NCBI GenBank assembly: GCA_027596195.1
Contig: JADGJG010000603.1
Coordinates: 1-15,770, forward strand
DNA from: Podochytrium sp. JEL0797
Taxonomy: Eukaryota; Chytridiomycota; Chytridiomycetes; Chytridiales; Chytriomycetaceae
Length of the DNA stretch: 15,770 bases
Direction of reading: 5' to 3'
Below are positions 1-8,335 of the stretch, piece by piece. Under the pieces are notes generated by a model. The model had not been told where the DNA came from, made no database searches, and saw only the letters and a list, made by a program, of their open reading frames with translations. The position numbers were made by a program, and so were the translations under genes. Position 1 is the first letter of the stretch. Every line of letters begins with the position of its first letter.

Positions 1-700
1 CACATTTGCATGCTGGATTTACCTAATTGAATTGTGGTAACAAATATCCATTGGAATTGCCTGGACAACAATATATACAACATGCAATGACCTGTTTCGA
101 GGATCCCAAATGCACCAGTTCCTTGTTGATGGATACTTGGCAATGGTGGTCTGTGTTTTGACAAGCGCAATACTTCCAAAGTGCTGGCTGTTTATTGGTG
201 CCACCCCTTTCCTCCTTGTTTCTACCTAAATGAAACTGGTGCATCAGGTGTTAACATGAGAAGCATGCCATCAACTTTGAAGGGACTAATGATCATTAAC
301 TTGGAATCAATTATTTTGAGTTGTTGACAGAGGAAGTATGGGTTTATTGTCCCATTTCATTCCAAATCACTTTCTTCATCAAATTCATCATCCTCTTCCG
401 ATTCCTCTGGCAATGGTCCCTCCAGCAATACACCACATCAAAACTCCACAGAACATGAGACACCTGGACACTCACCCACATCCATCTTCACAATATTCTC
501 CAAGGGCCAAGGTGGCCAACTCTTCAGGGAGTTCATCTGACAACAAAGAGTTCCCACCCACAACCAATTCTTCCATTCTCAAAAGCCGACCAAACTCGCG
601 CAGAATTCCTCCATAGAAACTGCAATGCCCCAGATCCAGTCATTTTAAATTGAATAGCTTTCCAAGCTCATGTAGCACTTTTATATGTCACATTTATCAC
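1..700 (+). other. Gene-poor stretch with two coding-like remnants
   Basis: No intact gene is visible. On the plus strand, bases 232-289 read ETGASGVNMRSMPST and onward, closely matching a segment at 4228-4280, so this is one copy of a dispersed repeat. Just upstream, about 112-228, a hydrophobic frame beginning QFLVDGYLAMVV may be the same element in a shifted frame. A second open stretch at 328-537 has no start codon and is very serine-rich near its beginning; it ends at TGA 535-537. I recognise neither family. The stretch may be the tail of a larger decayed repeat whose beginning lies outside the window. Confidence 0.35.
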
Positions 701-1716
701 AGTTAACAACCAGTTGACATATTCAATATCATGCTGGAGCGAGATTTTGGTATTCTCGGTGAACACACATGTCCCAACCACGATTCAACTATCTGTTCCA
801 ACCATGATTCAACTATCAATTGTTGAATCGAGTGGTCCTCTCTTGGGAATTCATAAGTTTTCCCCCCACAAATTCGACCAAACGAAGAATGTTCGATTCC
901 ATCACAGGGAACGCGCACCAGGTTTTCAATGGCATCACACACACATGGACGAAATGAAATGGAATTCTTTGCCCAGCGTGCCGTCATCCAAACCGGAATG
1001 TGTTTAACTGACTTGGCTTGCAAACGGGATGCCGATTCATATTCGTTTGTCTGCAGCCACTTGCTGTTGGAACTCTTGGATCTGGTGAGGCATGACATGA
1101 ATACCACAGGGTTTTTTGTCCACAGCAAAGATGCGCATCACATTGGGGAAAGAGTGGAATGTGTCCAAAAATTCATAGCAAGCATGCATGTATCTTGGTT
1201 TTATTAAGCAAACTTTCCAAGCACTTTCGGTTTCAGGGAGGGAAACCATGTCACCTTGATGGAGCACAGCACATCCTCATTGATTCCAATATATGGCAAC
1301 TTTGCAGAGACGAAAACTTTCTAGTTCATGAAACAATGCTGATACAGGCATTGAGATCATTATATTGTCTACTTCCTCAAATTGCTAGTTTCTGGTGGTT
1401 CTGAAATGTCTGACCATGGTCATCTGTTTTGTGAGATTAGGCAATCTACACATTGTGACCCGAATTTCTGGAGGAAGTCGACTCAGCGTACATTTCCAAA
1501 TCCCTGCCTTGCTTGATGTTTGTTCAGCCTATTTGCCACATACACCCAATTGCTATGCATGGGGCATTGTCACATCCTCAACCACTTTCCTCCCATCCAA
1601 GGTGACTTGCGCGCCAACCCTCCCGCCCATCCAAATTTCTTGTCACAAAAGGGTGAGTGCTCTACCTGGCCGATAAATAAAGATTTATTTATAATTTATT
1701 TCTACAACAAACATAT
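700..1716. other. Gene-poor stretch with a possible decayed minus-strand coding segment
   Basis: No gene is recognised. On the minus strand an open frame runs from 1267 down to a stop at 1037 (76 codons; it includes RIFAVDKKPCGIHVMPHQ). It is followed in another frame by an open stretch to about 703, as expected of a frameshifted remnant. On the plus strand a 93-codon frame (1395-1676) has no recognisable domain. A 24-base tandem repeat and an 8-bp inverted repeat lie at 771-829. Coding potential here is suggestive only. Confidence 0.2.
771..829. repeat. 24-base tandem duplication overlapping an inverted repeat
   Basis: Bases 771-794 and 795-818 are two adjacent 24-base units differing at three positions. 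One difference is CG (881-type context at 781-782) becoming TG in the second unit. The second unit overlaps a hairpin-capable inverted repeat, GATTCAAC (806-813) and GTTGAATC (822-829), with an 8-base loop. No function is proposed. Confidence 0.7.
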
Positions 1717-1790
1717 CCTCCGCTAGCTCAGTTGGTTAGAGCGTGGTGCTAATAACGCCAAGGTCACAGGTTCGATCCCTGTGCGGAGCA
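1717..1790 (+). tRNA. tRNA-Ile (anticodon AAU), copy A
   Basis: This 74-base cloverleaf has a D arm (GCTC/GAGC), a CTAATAA anticodon loop giving anticodon AAU, and a perfect T arm ACAGG/CCTGT around TTCGATC, which also serves as the internal B box. The acceptor strands are CCTCCGC and GCGGAGC with discriminator A at 1790. A T-run starting at 1791 can terminate polymerase III. Position 1 is C opposite C72, so the terminal pair is mismatched where eukaryotic tRNA-Ile normally has G1-C72. No intron is present. The gene is identical to the copy at 5002-5075, and their downstream flanks are related. Confidence 0.93.
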
Positions 1791-2060
1791 TTTTCCTTTT
1801 TTCCCCAGCGAAAAGTCGTTTTTTCGCTCTTTTGACCATACATGTGCATGCGGGGAAGTCAAACGCAGGTACTCTGTGAGTTTGAGATAATTTGATTAAG
1901 AACTCATGGAGTGAAACACCTTCATTTCCAACAGGTTTTCGCCTTTTCTAATATGTAGCACACTTTCAAGTAGAAAGAATCACATGTGTATGTATTTACA
2001 ATGTAATCTGAGAGTTCCTGATCAAATAGTTCAAATTTTAGGTATGGCATGTTTCCATTT
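1791..2060 (+). repeat. tRNA-Ile downstream repeat, copy A1
   Basis: The sequence downstream of tRNA-Ile copy A is clearly related to that downstream of copy B (5076-5361). Both share the hairpin at 1807-1828, the block GTTTGAGATAATT, CTCATGGAGT, CACTTTCAAGT and the closing GCATGTTTCCATTT. Similarity starts at the tRNA; the upstream flanks do not match. There is no coding potential. The unit could be the flank of a duplicated tRNA gene or a transposable element inserted beside it. Confidence 0.8.
1807..1828. repeat. Hairpin-capable inverted repeat downstream of tRNA-Ile A
   Basis: AGCGAAAA (1807-1814) and TTTTCGCT (1821-1828) are perfect inverted repeats around the six-base loop GTCGTT. The seven-bp core recurs 18 bases after the second tRNA-Ile (5093-5112) at the same distance from the gene. 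It could be a backup polymerase III stop or simply part of the duplicated flank. Confidence 0.65.
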
Positions 2061-2087
2061 AAAATGTTAAAAAAACCCTGATAGGAA

Positions 2088-2283
2088 TGCATGCAAGTCA
2101 AGCTGACATGCTATTTGAGATAATTTGAATGAGATCTTAAGGAGTGAAGTCGCAGGTTTTCACCTGTTCCTTTCCAGTTGGAACATGTGGCTCACTTTCA
2201 AGTAGAAAAAATCACAGTTATATGCATTTAAAATGTTTGTGATGGATTAGTTGAGATTCCAGAGAGTGCAGTGTGTTTCAATT
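2088..2283 (+). repeat. tRNA-Ile downstream repeat, tRNA-less copy A2
   Basis: A second copy of the flank follows copy A1 in direct orientation. It starts at a matching GCATGC, carries TTTGAGATAATTTGAA, GGAGTGAAG, CTCACTTTCAAGTAGAAA and GAGATTCCA(G/T)(A/G)GAGTGCAG, and ends in GTGTTTC, parallel to 1844-2060 and 5132-5361. It has neither the tRNA head nor the hairpin. It resembles copy B more than A1 in its second half (GAGATTCC...GAGTGCAG), which argues against a simple recent tandem duplication of A1. Confidence 0.7.
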
Positions 2284-2823
2284 CGAAGCATTACACACAG
2301 AACCATTCAAAGAGCAGGCAAGAAAGTTTTATTCATGTGAGAAATGACATGGCACACTTGCCGGCAGTCATAAAACCTGGCGATGTAGGGAGGGTGCTGG
2401 CCTAATCTCAGGAGAGAGCCAGACGGTGAGATTTTTCAAAGTGGTTCATGAAATTTGAGTTTGTTGGTTGGAAGGAGTTGGGATTGTGCAGGTCTTGTCT
2501 TCAGAGAATGACAGGAAGGTTGGAGATTGTTGATGGAGTGATGGTGTTGTCTTCAAATCTTTTTTCAAAATGAGTTTAAAGTTGTTGTATATATATAGAA
2601 GGACTGGAAATATGATGTTACAACCAAAACAAAACCAAGGAAGGTATTCGGTGGAGTACCAGGATAAGAAAAAGCAACAGAATGGATCTGGTCCCCAGGA
2701 AATATCCGAGGAAAGTCTTTAGCCAGAGCACTTCAAACATACTGAAAGGCATAGAAAACTCTTATGCGCAAGCTTCCAGTTTTTACTGATGTATTGTGGA
2801 GGTGGTGAGGAGGTTTATATATC
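2284..2823. other. Non-coding stretch with TATA-like tract
   Basis: No open frame or RNA gene is supported. An alternating TA tract, GTATATATATAG (about 2587-2598), and a second TATA-like run (about 2815-2822) directly before the ATG at 2824 are the only promoter-like signals. They may belong to the ancestral promoter of the downstream 346-codon frame, but AT-rich runs are frequent in this flank. Confidence 0.3.
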
Positions 2824-3864
2824 ATGAATCAACTCCATCTTCTGTTTAGTCACTGCAGGGCCAATGCCTGTCCCTTGTCCAGCAACTTTCAAAGTGCCTC
2901 GTCAATTCCAAACTTGGTCCACCCCAGATCCACGAAATCCTCAATGGGACCTAAAAAGGTCTCGCAGGAACTGTCCCAAAACCCCATGGCTACACTACTC
3001 CCTGCCATTGTACCTGAGCCTGCGGTTGTCTACTGCCCCATCATTCCCTCCACTGTGTTGGCTCCCCCATTGACGTCTTCGGCTCCTCGAGGGACCGGCA
3101 GGACGTCTTTGCAGGGTCACATACATCGAATCAAAGTCTCTTCCCACATCCCCATCATGACCACTGCATCTGCTACAGTTGGTCATGTACCTAGCAGATT
3201 ATCTTTCATGGGAGCGGCAGTGCACACCCCAGTTGGGCATTCCATTCTCGCGGCTGTGAATGACCTCAAGAAAAATGGCAGCAAGGTGGTGGAGTCTGCT
3301 CAAGTTGCTGAATCCGCATCATTGTCAAACACACCCGTAGCCACAGATGCATTCCTATGCTCCAACACAAACAGTGTGAGCGTGACTTCCATTCCTGTGA
3401 ATTCGCAACTTTCCGTCACAGCACCTAATTGCATGGCTCAATCGAGCGAACCAAGTGGGTTTGGAACCGGAAGATTCTCATTCTTGGCTGCCGCCACTGC
3501 AGCTACGAAATCTTCCGCCCCAGAAGCCTTCATGTTCACCCAAACCAACTCAAACATGACTGGATTTCCATTCCTCAAAATCACTCCCACCACCTCCTCT
3601 ACCTCAAACAACCACATCCTTATTCCTCTCACCTGCCACATGTCTGTTGCAGAAGCGACACACCAGCAGCAGCACCCGCAAAAACTCCCACAGCTTCCAC
3701 GACAATACAACCATCAGTGCAAGAACTTCATGGTCCCCAACACAAACCTACCTCCCCACACTCACCCTGCCTCATCATCCCTCGCTGACGCCCACCCATC
3801 AAGAACAAAACCTCACCTCTCGCATGCCAGAGCCCAATCAAAGATGGGTCAGCTGGTGGGGTGA
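2824..3864 (+). CDS. Hypothetical Ser/Thr/Pro/Ala-rich protein, copy 1 of a duplicated sequence
   Basis: This is an uninterrupted 346-codon frame from ATG 2824 to TGA 3862-3864. At this base composition that length is very unlikely by chance, so it is or recently was coding. The protein is low-complexity (Ser, Thr, Pro, Ala, later His/Gln) with no signal peptide or membrane segment. Three blocks are shared with 6396-7155: PPLTSSAPRGT..SLQG (about residues 80-98), NSQLSV.AP (about 192-200) followed by FGTGRFSFLAAAT, and the end region. FSFL and FPFLK vaguely recall FxFG nucleoporin repeats, but the Gly is missing, so I do not assign that. The shared end region (AGGVI...) reads in a different frame from the predicted C-terminus, which suggests a late frameshift. 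It could be an intact gene, a young pseudogene, or part of a mobile element. Confidence 0.4.
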   Translation: MNQLHLLFSHCRANACPLSSNFQSASSIPNLVHPRSTKSSMGPKKVSQELSQNPMATLLPAIVPEPAVVYCPIIPSTVLAPPLTSSAPRGTGRTSLQGHIHRIKVSSHIPIMTTASATVGHVPSRLSFMGAAVHTPVGHSILAAVNDLKKNGSKVVESAQVAESASLSNTPVATDAFLCSNTNSVSVTSIPVNSQLSVTAPNCMAQSSEPSGFGTGRFSFLAAATAATKSSAPEAFMFTQTNSNMTGFPFLKITPTTSSTSNNHILIPLTCHMSVAEATHQQQHPQKLPQLPRQYNHQCKNFMVPNTNLPPHTHPASSSLADAHPSRTKPHLSHARAQSKMGQLVG

Positions 3865-3975
3865 TCAAAAAACTGATTTTGCAAACTGAAGTAACTTGGT
3901 GGAAATCATCAAATCCATGGAATTCTCTGTCGGTGGTTGCAACACAACCGGAAAATTCGTTCGCTGTCGCCAACT
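3865..3975 (+). pseudogene. Tail of copy 1 of the duplicated coding sequence
   Basis: Beyond the stop of the 346-codon frame, similarity to 6984-7170 continues. Bases CAAACTGAAG and the 22-base block around CCATGGAATTCTCTGTCGG are shared, reading ESMEFSVGG or KSMEFSVGG in a common frame. Relative to the other copy, about 80 bases are missing between these blocks. The original reading frame therefore extended past 3864, and this copy is rearranged. Confidence 0.5.
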
Positions 3976-4050
3976 GTCAGATTTCATTACAAGTAACGAA
4001 AACGTATTTTGCCAGACATATTCAAACTTAACCAACCCCCTGTGAGATGA

Positions 4051-4285
4051 GAATCTCACAGATTCCATATCCACCAGAGTGTTTGCTCATTTTCCTTCCT
4101 TGTTACTAATGGCTACTTTGTCACAATTGGCAAGTACATGCAAGGGCTGTTTTGTGGATCTGCCAATTTGCTGAGTTTTAAGACTGCACAATTGTTTCCA
4201 GCTGAATGGATTGCATATACCATAAAGGAAACTGGCACTTCTGGTGTTGTTATGTGAAGCATGCCATCAACTCAGAGAGGCCTTA
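4051..4285 (+). pseudogene. Coding-like remnant containing ETGTSGVVM
   Basis: An open frame runs from 4051 (just after TGA 4048-4050) to TGA 4255-4257, reading SFLVTNGYFVTIGKYMQG, then a segment ending ETGTSGVVM, stop, SMPSTQRGL. The second half matches 232-289 (ETGASGVNMRSMPST), where the stop position is AGA (Arg). The in-frame TGA is thus a single-base change from a sense codon and marks this copy as broken. The hydrophobic and aromatic content hints at membrane segments. I do not recognise the family. Confidence 0.4.
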
Positions 4286-5001
4286 TTTCTTTTTTTATCT
4301 TTCAGATAACACCACATGCCACAAGCACTACAAGCACCTGAACAAAAGTTCATCTCTATGCTATGAATCATACTATTCAGCATCCATCGCATCATCAGAT
4401 TATCAAGTTTCTGAAAAGTCAAGTTGCCATGCACACAAACACTCTACATGGGAGAACCACAGTTGAATCTCTGTTACAATAACAGAGTAGGATTGAAATC
4501 ATGATCTCCATCACCCTTGACTCCATTCTCTTCTACTTATCCACTGCCATCCTCCTCTTCCATTTCATCCAGTTGAAATAAGCAATGCTTTGGCATGTTT
4601 CACTTTTTTCATGGGCCCTCATGGCCTCTGGCCTCTTGCCACTTGCAGCTTGTAGCCAAAGCTAACGGAAGGAATGGGTGAGGAAAGAAAAGAAGTAGTA
4701 GTCCTGCTTTTGAGGACTGCAAAGCATAGTTGTGGAATTTCCACATTGATTGGGCATTTCAAATAAAGATTCCGCACCACATACCAACTTGAAATTTACA
4801 CATTCATGAGGAAGGGGAAAGCACACTTTTGTGGTTTTGTTTTGATCTTGGATAGGAACTCCCACCAGGGTTTATGCTGGTGTTTTCATTGGTGTTCAAA
4901 ACACCAATTATTGTATGCAAGTCAGCACAAACAGCGCTGGTGCATTGGAAGTTGAGGTCTGGGAAGCATTGAGACCTCAATGTATTTTAAAAAAAATATA
5001 A
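4286..5001. other. Gene-poor stretch with an inverted repeat
   Basis: No gene is supported. Short open frames on both strands (for example minus 4865-4662) show no domain. ATTGGTGTT (4888-4896) and AACACCAAT (4900-4908) form a perfect 9-bp inverted repeat with a three-base loop, 94 bases before the second tRNA-Ile. An A-rich run lies directly upstream of the tRNA (about 4988-5001). Confidence 0.4.
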
Positions 5002-5075
5002 CCTCCGCTAGCTCAGTTGGTTAGAGCGTGGTGCTAATAACGCCAAGGTCACAGGTTCGATCCCTGTGCGGAGCA
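5002..5075 (+). tRNA. tRNA-Ile (anticodon AAU), copy B
   Basis: All 74 bases are identical to the tRNA at 1717-1790: same cloverleaf, AAU anticodon in CTAATAA, T loop TTCGATC, discriminator A at 5075 and the same C1-C72 mismatch. A TTTT run follows at 5076-5079. Its upstream flank does not resemble that of copy A, while the downstream flank does but has diverged visibly. Perfect conservation of the gene against a decayed flank argues that the tRNA is functional and under selection or gene conversion. Confidence 0.93.
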
Positions 5076-5361
5076 TTTTCATTTTTTTCCCAGCGAAAAG
5101 TCGTTTTTTCGCCCTTTTGACCATATAAGTGCATGCAGGGAAGTCAAATGCACATACTCGGTGAGTTTGAGATAATTCGAATCTGAACTCATGGAGTAAA
5201 ATGCGCTTCAACCCCCACAGGTTCTCACCTTTTCCTTTCCCATTGGCACACATACCTCACTTTCAAGTTGAAAGAATCATATCCGTGCGTATTTATAATG
5301 CAATCTTTGAGTTTGTGATCAAACAGCTGAGATTCCATGGAGTGCAGCATGTTTCCATTTT
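5076..5361 (+). repeat. tRNA-Ile downstream repeat, copy B
   Basis: This flank is related to 1791-2060 and, from 5132, to 2088-2283. It includes the hairpin GCGAAAA/TTTTCGC (5093-5112), GCATGCAGGGAAGTCAAA, GTTTGAGATAATTCGAAT, CTCATGGAGT, CTCACTTTCAAGT, GAGATTCCATGGAGTGCAG and GCATGTTTCCATTT. No coding potential is seen. Confidence 0.8.
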
Positions 5362-6186
5362 GGAAAGATCAAAACAATTGTAATCACTCCAAATAAAATG
5401 CATTGCGACCTGGTTCAACTTCCACATACCATGTGCTTCACCCAAACATCTCCATTGTTCTCAACAAACATTGACTTGCTTCTCCTATACTCGCACGGAA
5501 CCAGACTTGTCCTAGCCTACCATTCCCATGACATAGTTCGGAAATTGTTTGCAATGTCAAACCCTTCGTTTGTGAGCGCAGTTTCGAGGAACTAGTTGAA
5601 TCTATTTTCAAGCACATCAAAAAAGGAAATGGTGTATAGTGTTTCTAAAGACTGAGCAAGAATCTCCTTCACTTTGAGCTTGAAGAGCCCTGTAATGATT
5701 GGATGGTTGAGGATGGAAGCAAGGGTTGTTTGGATGAAGCCGGGGCCTTGTGGGTGGGATGGGACATTGGTCATTCTAATGTAGGAGCACAGTCAGTTTC
5801 TTATCAAAATGGAAGCGGGAGGTGAACCCAGGACTCACCCACATCTCGGCAACAAAGCTGATAGATGTTATCCCCTCAGTCCATTGTCAATTGGAACTCA
5901 ACAGGAAGTGTCACTTTCAAGTCGACACTCTGTTCTGAATGAGCCAAGTCACATGACAGACGAGGGGTTAGAAATGAAGGATCACAACAAGGGGGAAAGC
6001 AACAGAAGGGATCATTTCAAATTTTGTTTAGTAAAGATTTTGGAATAGCTGTTGGCTGGAGTTTGTCGCTACGATGGAGGAATTTGAATTTTTTAATTTA
6101 CATGACTACTTTTTCTAACCCCTTGAAATCACCATTCACTTCTCCAGGCCATCTTCAACCGAGAGCCCTTATATTATCATATCGAA
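5362..6186. other. Gene-poor stretch with short open frames
   Basis: No recognised gene. Plus-strand codons 5398-5595 form a 65-codon frame that includes HDIVRKLFAMSNPSFVSAVS, and minus-strand 5774-5592 forms a 60-codon frame; neither shows a domain. They may be remnants of repeats like those elsewhere in this flank, but I found no matching copy in the window. Confidence 0.25.
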
Positions 6187-7170
6187 AGAATGGTGCCTGC
6201 CAAGCAGACTGCTCCTCTGACAAAGGCTGCTCCGCTTCCAAAGGTGCATATGATCAATATTGCAGGGTGTAGGAGAAGGGTTTCCATAGGTACCACCCAC
6301 GCAAAACCATCCACCAAAGCTGATGCAGCAACCATCAAACCTGCCACTGCTGGGGCCGCCGCCAAGTGAAGAGGGAGAGCGGGGCTGCTGCGTTGGTTCC
6401 CCCATTGACATCTTCGACTCCTCCTGGGACGTCTTTGCAGGGTCGCATGCATCAAGTTGCACCCACTTCCCACATCTCCATTGCGACCAGTGCTTTGCAT
6501 TCACAGGCTGGACACTCACTCTGCGCCGCCGCGATTGCAACTTCCATTCGTGCGAACTCACAACTTTCGGTCAAAGCACCCGCTTTCACGGCTCAATTGA
6601 GCAAACTGAGTGGAATTGGAACCGGAGGATTCTCATTCTTGGCTGCTGCCACCCCAGAACCCTCCGCAACAATGTCTCACAATGCAACTTCATCAAATGC
6701 GAATTCCATCCAGCAACCAAAAGTGATGGGATTAGCGTTCCTAAAACCGCCTGCTTCAACTCAACCGCCAGCCACCATCAGCAGCACTCACTCTCACCAC
6801 GAACCCACTCTCTCCCCACCAGCCCTGCCACAAAGTCCAGCGACACAACTGTGTGCCTAGCCGAGCTAGCAAGAACAAGCTCTCCTGTCGACCCCTGTCA
6901 CCGAAACCATCCTCGAAACCGTTAGCTCTGGTGTCACCTACAACACAGCCCAACCAAGGGATGGTTGAAGATGGGCCAGCAGGTGGGGTGATAGAGGAAC
7001 AATTTCGCAAACTGAAGGGACTCATTGGGTCGAGTTTTTCGTCAAGAAATGCAAGCATGACATCAAACTGAAATGAATTCCAGGTTTTGCACTGCATTTG
7101 TCGAAACCACGGAATCCATGGAATTCTCTGTCGGTGGTCGAGACATGACTGGGAATTCGTTTGCCTTTTA
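6187..7170 (+). pseudogene. Copy 2 of the duplicated Ser/Thr/Pro/Ala-rich coding sequence, broken
   Basis: Several adjoining frames carry one low-complexity protein. Bases from about 6190 read MVPAKQTAPLTKAAPLPK and end ATIKPATAGAAAK before TGA at 6367-6369. Bases 6396-6860 in another frame contain VPPLTSSTPPGTSLQGRM, NSQLSVKAP and GIGTGGFSFLAAATPEPS. Further on come GPAGGVIEEQFRKLKGLIG (about 6974-7030) and ESMEFSVGGRDMTGNSFAF, stop, near 7110-7170. Blocks at 6396-6485, 6552-6653 and 6961-7155 match copy 1 at 3061-3155, 3397-3500 and 3830-3960. The frame changes and internal stops show it is disrupted unless unrecognised introns remove them. Family unknown. Confidence 0.45.
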
Positions 7171-7516
7171 AGAAGACCCTGAGACCCAAAAATTCATGCA
7201 AGCACCTCAAGATCTTAAAAGTCCCTTTTCTGAATGAGGATGAGTTGAGTGTGGCGAACATCATGGCTATAGCAATCTCAGACCAAAACCACAGTCACCC
7301 CACCTTAGACTTATATATTGCCCTTTAAATGCCGTCATCTCTTGGGCCGCATTGGTAGTTGTACAAAGAGATGATTTTGGATTGACAGGTCCACTTCAGA
7401 GCTGTCGGACACGCCATTCACGTAATCGTCATGTTTTGACCCATCAAACATGTTTGGCAAGTACGTTGGCCTTCTTTTGGGAGGTGAACCAAAATCAACG
7501 GCAGCGAAGAAAAAAT
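7171..7516. other. Intergenic stretch without a supported gene
   Basis: No domain-bearing frame or RNA gene is visible between the broken copy 2 and tRNA-Ser. The plus-strand frame that enters the tRNA region (7352-7564) is a chance frame that includes tRNA sequence. Confidence 0.4.
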
Positions 7517-7598
7517 CGTCCCGCACAGGATTCGAACCTGCGCTCCCAGAGGGAAACGCCTTAGCAGGGCGCCGCGTTAACCACTCCGCCAACGGGAC
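7517..7598 (-). tRNA. tRNA-Ser (anticodon GCU)
   Basis: An 82-base class II tRNA on the minus strand. The acceptor GTCCCGT pairs with GCGGGAC and the discriminator is G. The anticodon arm is GCGCC-CTGCTAA-GGCGT (anticodon GCU, reading AGC/AGU). A long variable arm with TTTCCC/GGGAG is typical of tRNA-Ser. The T arm CGCAGG..CCTGTG surrounds TTCGAAT. On the minus strand a run of six T follows the 3' end, a polymerase III terminator. No intron. It lies 234 bases downstream of tRNA-Thr on the same strand, but each has its own internal promoter and T-run. Confidence 0.93.
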
Positions 7599-7832
7599 TT
7601 ATTATAAATTTTGAGTGTTTTTTATAAGACTATGCGGTTCCTTTTGATGCTAGGACTTCGAAACGAAGCCAATGCACCTCGAAAATTTTAACAGCTGGCA
7701 ATACAAGCAGCCCTGCGACGGTTCCTCACAGGTTTTCATATTAGAAAGTTTTTAACTTCGCACTTCCCCTTCCGCTACATCCGTGTAACGCGGAAGCTGC
7801 TTGGAACCATATCAAAAACCAAAAATGAAAAG
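7599..7832. other. Spacer between two minus-strand tRNA genes
   Basis: No gene is seen. On the minus strand the bases just after tRNA-Thr contain CTTTTCATTTTT, which supplies its terminator. Confidence 0.4.
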
Positions 7833-7906
7833 AGCCTCCTACCAGAGTTGAACTGGTGACCTCGTGCTTACTAGGCACGCGCTCTAACCAACTGAGCTAA
7901 GGAGGC
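7833..7906 (-). tRNA. tRNA-Thr (anticodon AGU)
   Basis: A 74-base minus-strand tRNA. Acceptor GCCTCCT/AGGAGGC, D arm GCTC/GAGC, anticodon arm CGTGC-CTAGTAA-GCACG with anticodon AGU, and T arm ACCAG-TTCAACT-CTGGT. The discriminator is T (minus strand). All stems pair. No intron. A T-rich terminator follows on the minus strand. Confidence 0.93.
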
Positions 7907-8025
7907 ATGCTGTCGTATCGGAAATTTTAACCTACATTGTGTTATATAAAGTGATTTCAAGCAAATACCTACCTATAGAAAACCTAAGAACTGCGATCGG
8001 GTGCGCCAACAATATGTATCGCAGT

Positions 8026-8290
8026 GAAATTATTCCCCTCTTTATTCACCCAACCACCCTCCCAAACCACTCCAACCCCAACACCCTATCCCCAAACACA
8101 ATCCCACACGCCTCCCCCGTACTCTCATTCCCCAACACCCGCACCCTTCCACCTTGGCAAGTCCAAACAACGACCCCAACGCTGTGTCTTCATCTGCGCA
8201 TGGGCGCACCGCGGAGAGGAGGGACGTGGAAACGCCGAGGACGGTTCACACGCGGGTATGTAATGTGTAGTAGACGCGTCGCGCAGGAAA
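8026..8290 (-). pseudogene. Degraded partial tandem duplicate of the TPR-like gene's 3' end
   Basis: Read on the minus strand, this stretch closely follows the last roughly 95 codons, stop codon and poly(A) signal of the adjacent gene (about 8336-8640). Shared reading includes TVLGVSTSLLSAVRPCADED, GSLFGLAKV and, at the end, LEWFGxVVG with stop (TCA at 8046-8048) and TTTATT (8041-8046). It is broken three ways. A TGA replaces the Leu codon just before TVLG. About 53 bases equivalent to 8464-8516 are deleted, which throws the remainder out of frame. Nothing matching the rest of the gene lies upstream. It is a head-to-tail partial duplication, with both copies in the same orientation. Confidence 0.85.
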
Positions 8291-8335
8291 TCTGAAAACT
8301 CGGTTCACACCGAATCAATAATACCCTGCAATTAA

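Noticed and set aside
1717..2060. Classical tRNA-derived SINE
   Set aside because: A SINE head should decay with its body, but the two tRNA heads are identical with intact cloverleafs while bodies differ; no poly(A) tail or target duplication was seen. Left open only as an alternative.
2824..3864. FG-nucleoporin identity for the 346-codon frame
   Set aside because: FSFL and FPFLK lack the Gly of FxFG, there are too few repeats, and no coiled-coil or other nucleoporin domain is visible.
7352..7592. Open frames crossing the tRNA-Ser gene on both strands
   Set aside because: Their recognisable content is translated tRNA sequence; the tRNA explains the conservation.
7939..8295. 118-codon plus-strand open frame across the duplicated region
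   Set aside because: It is the antisense of the relic of the TPR-like gene; the minus-strand reading matches the neighbouring gene residue by residue, so the plus frame is a by-product.
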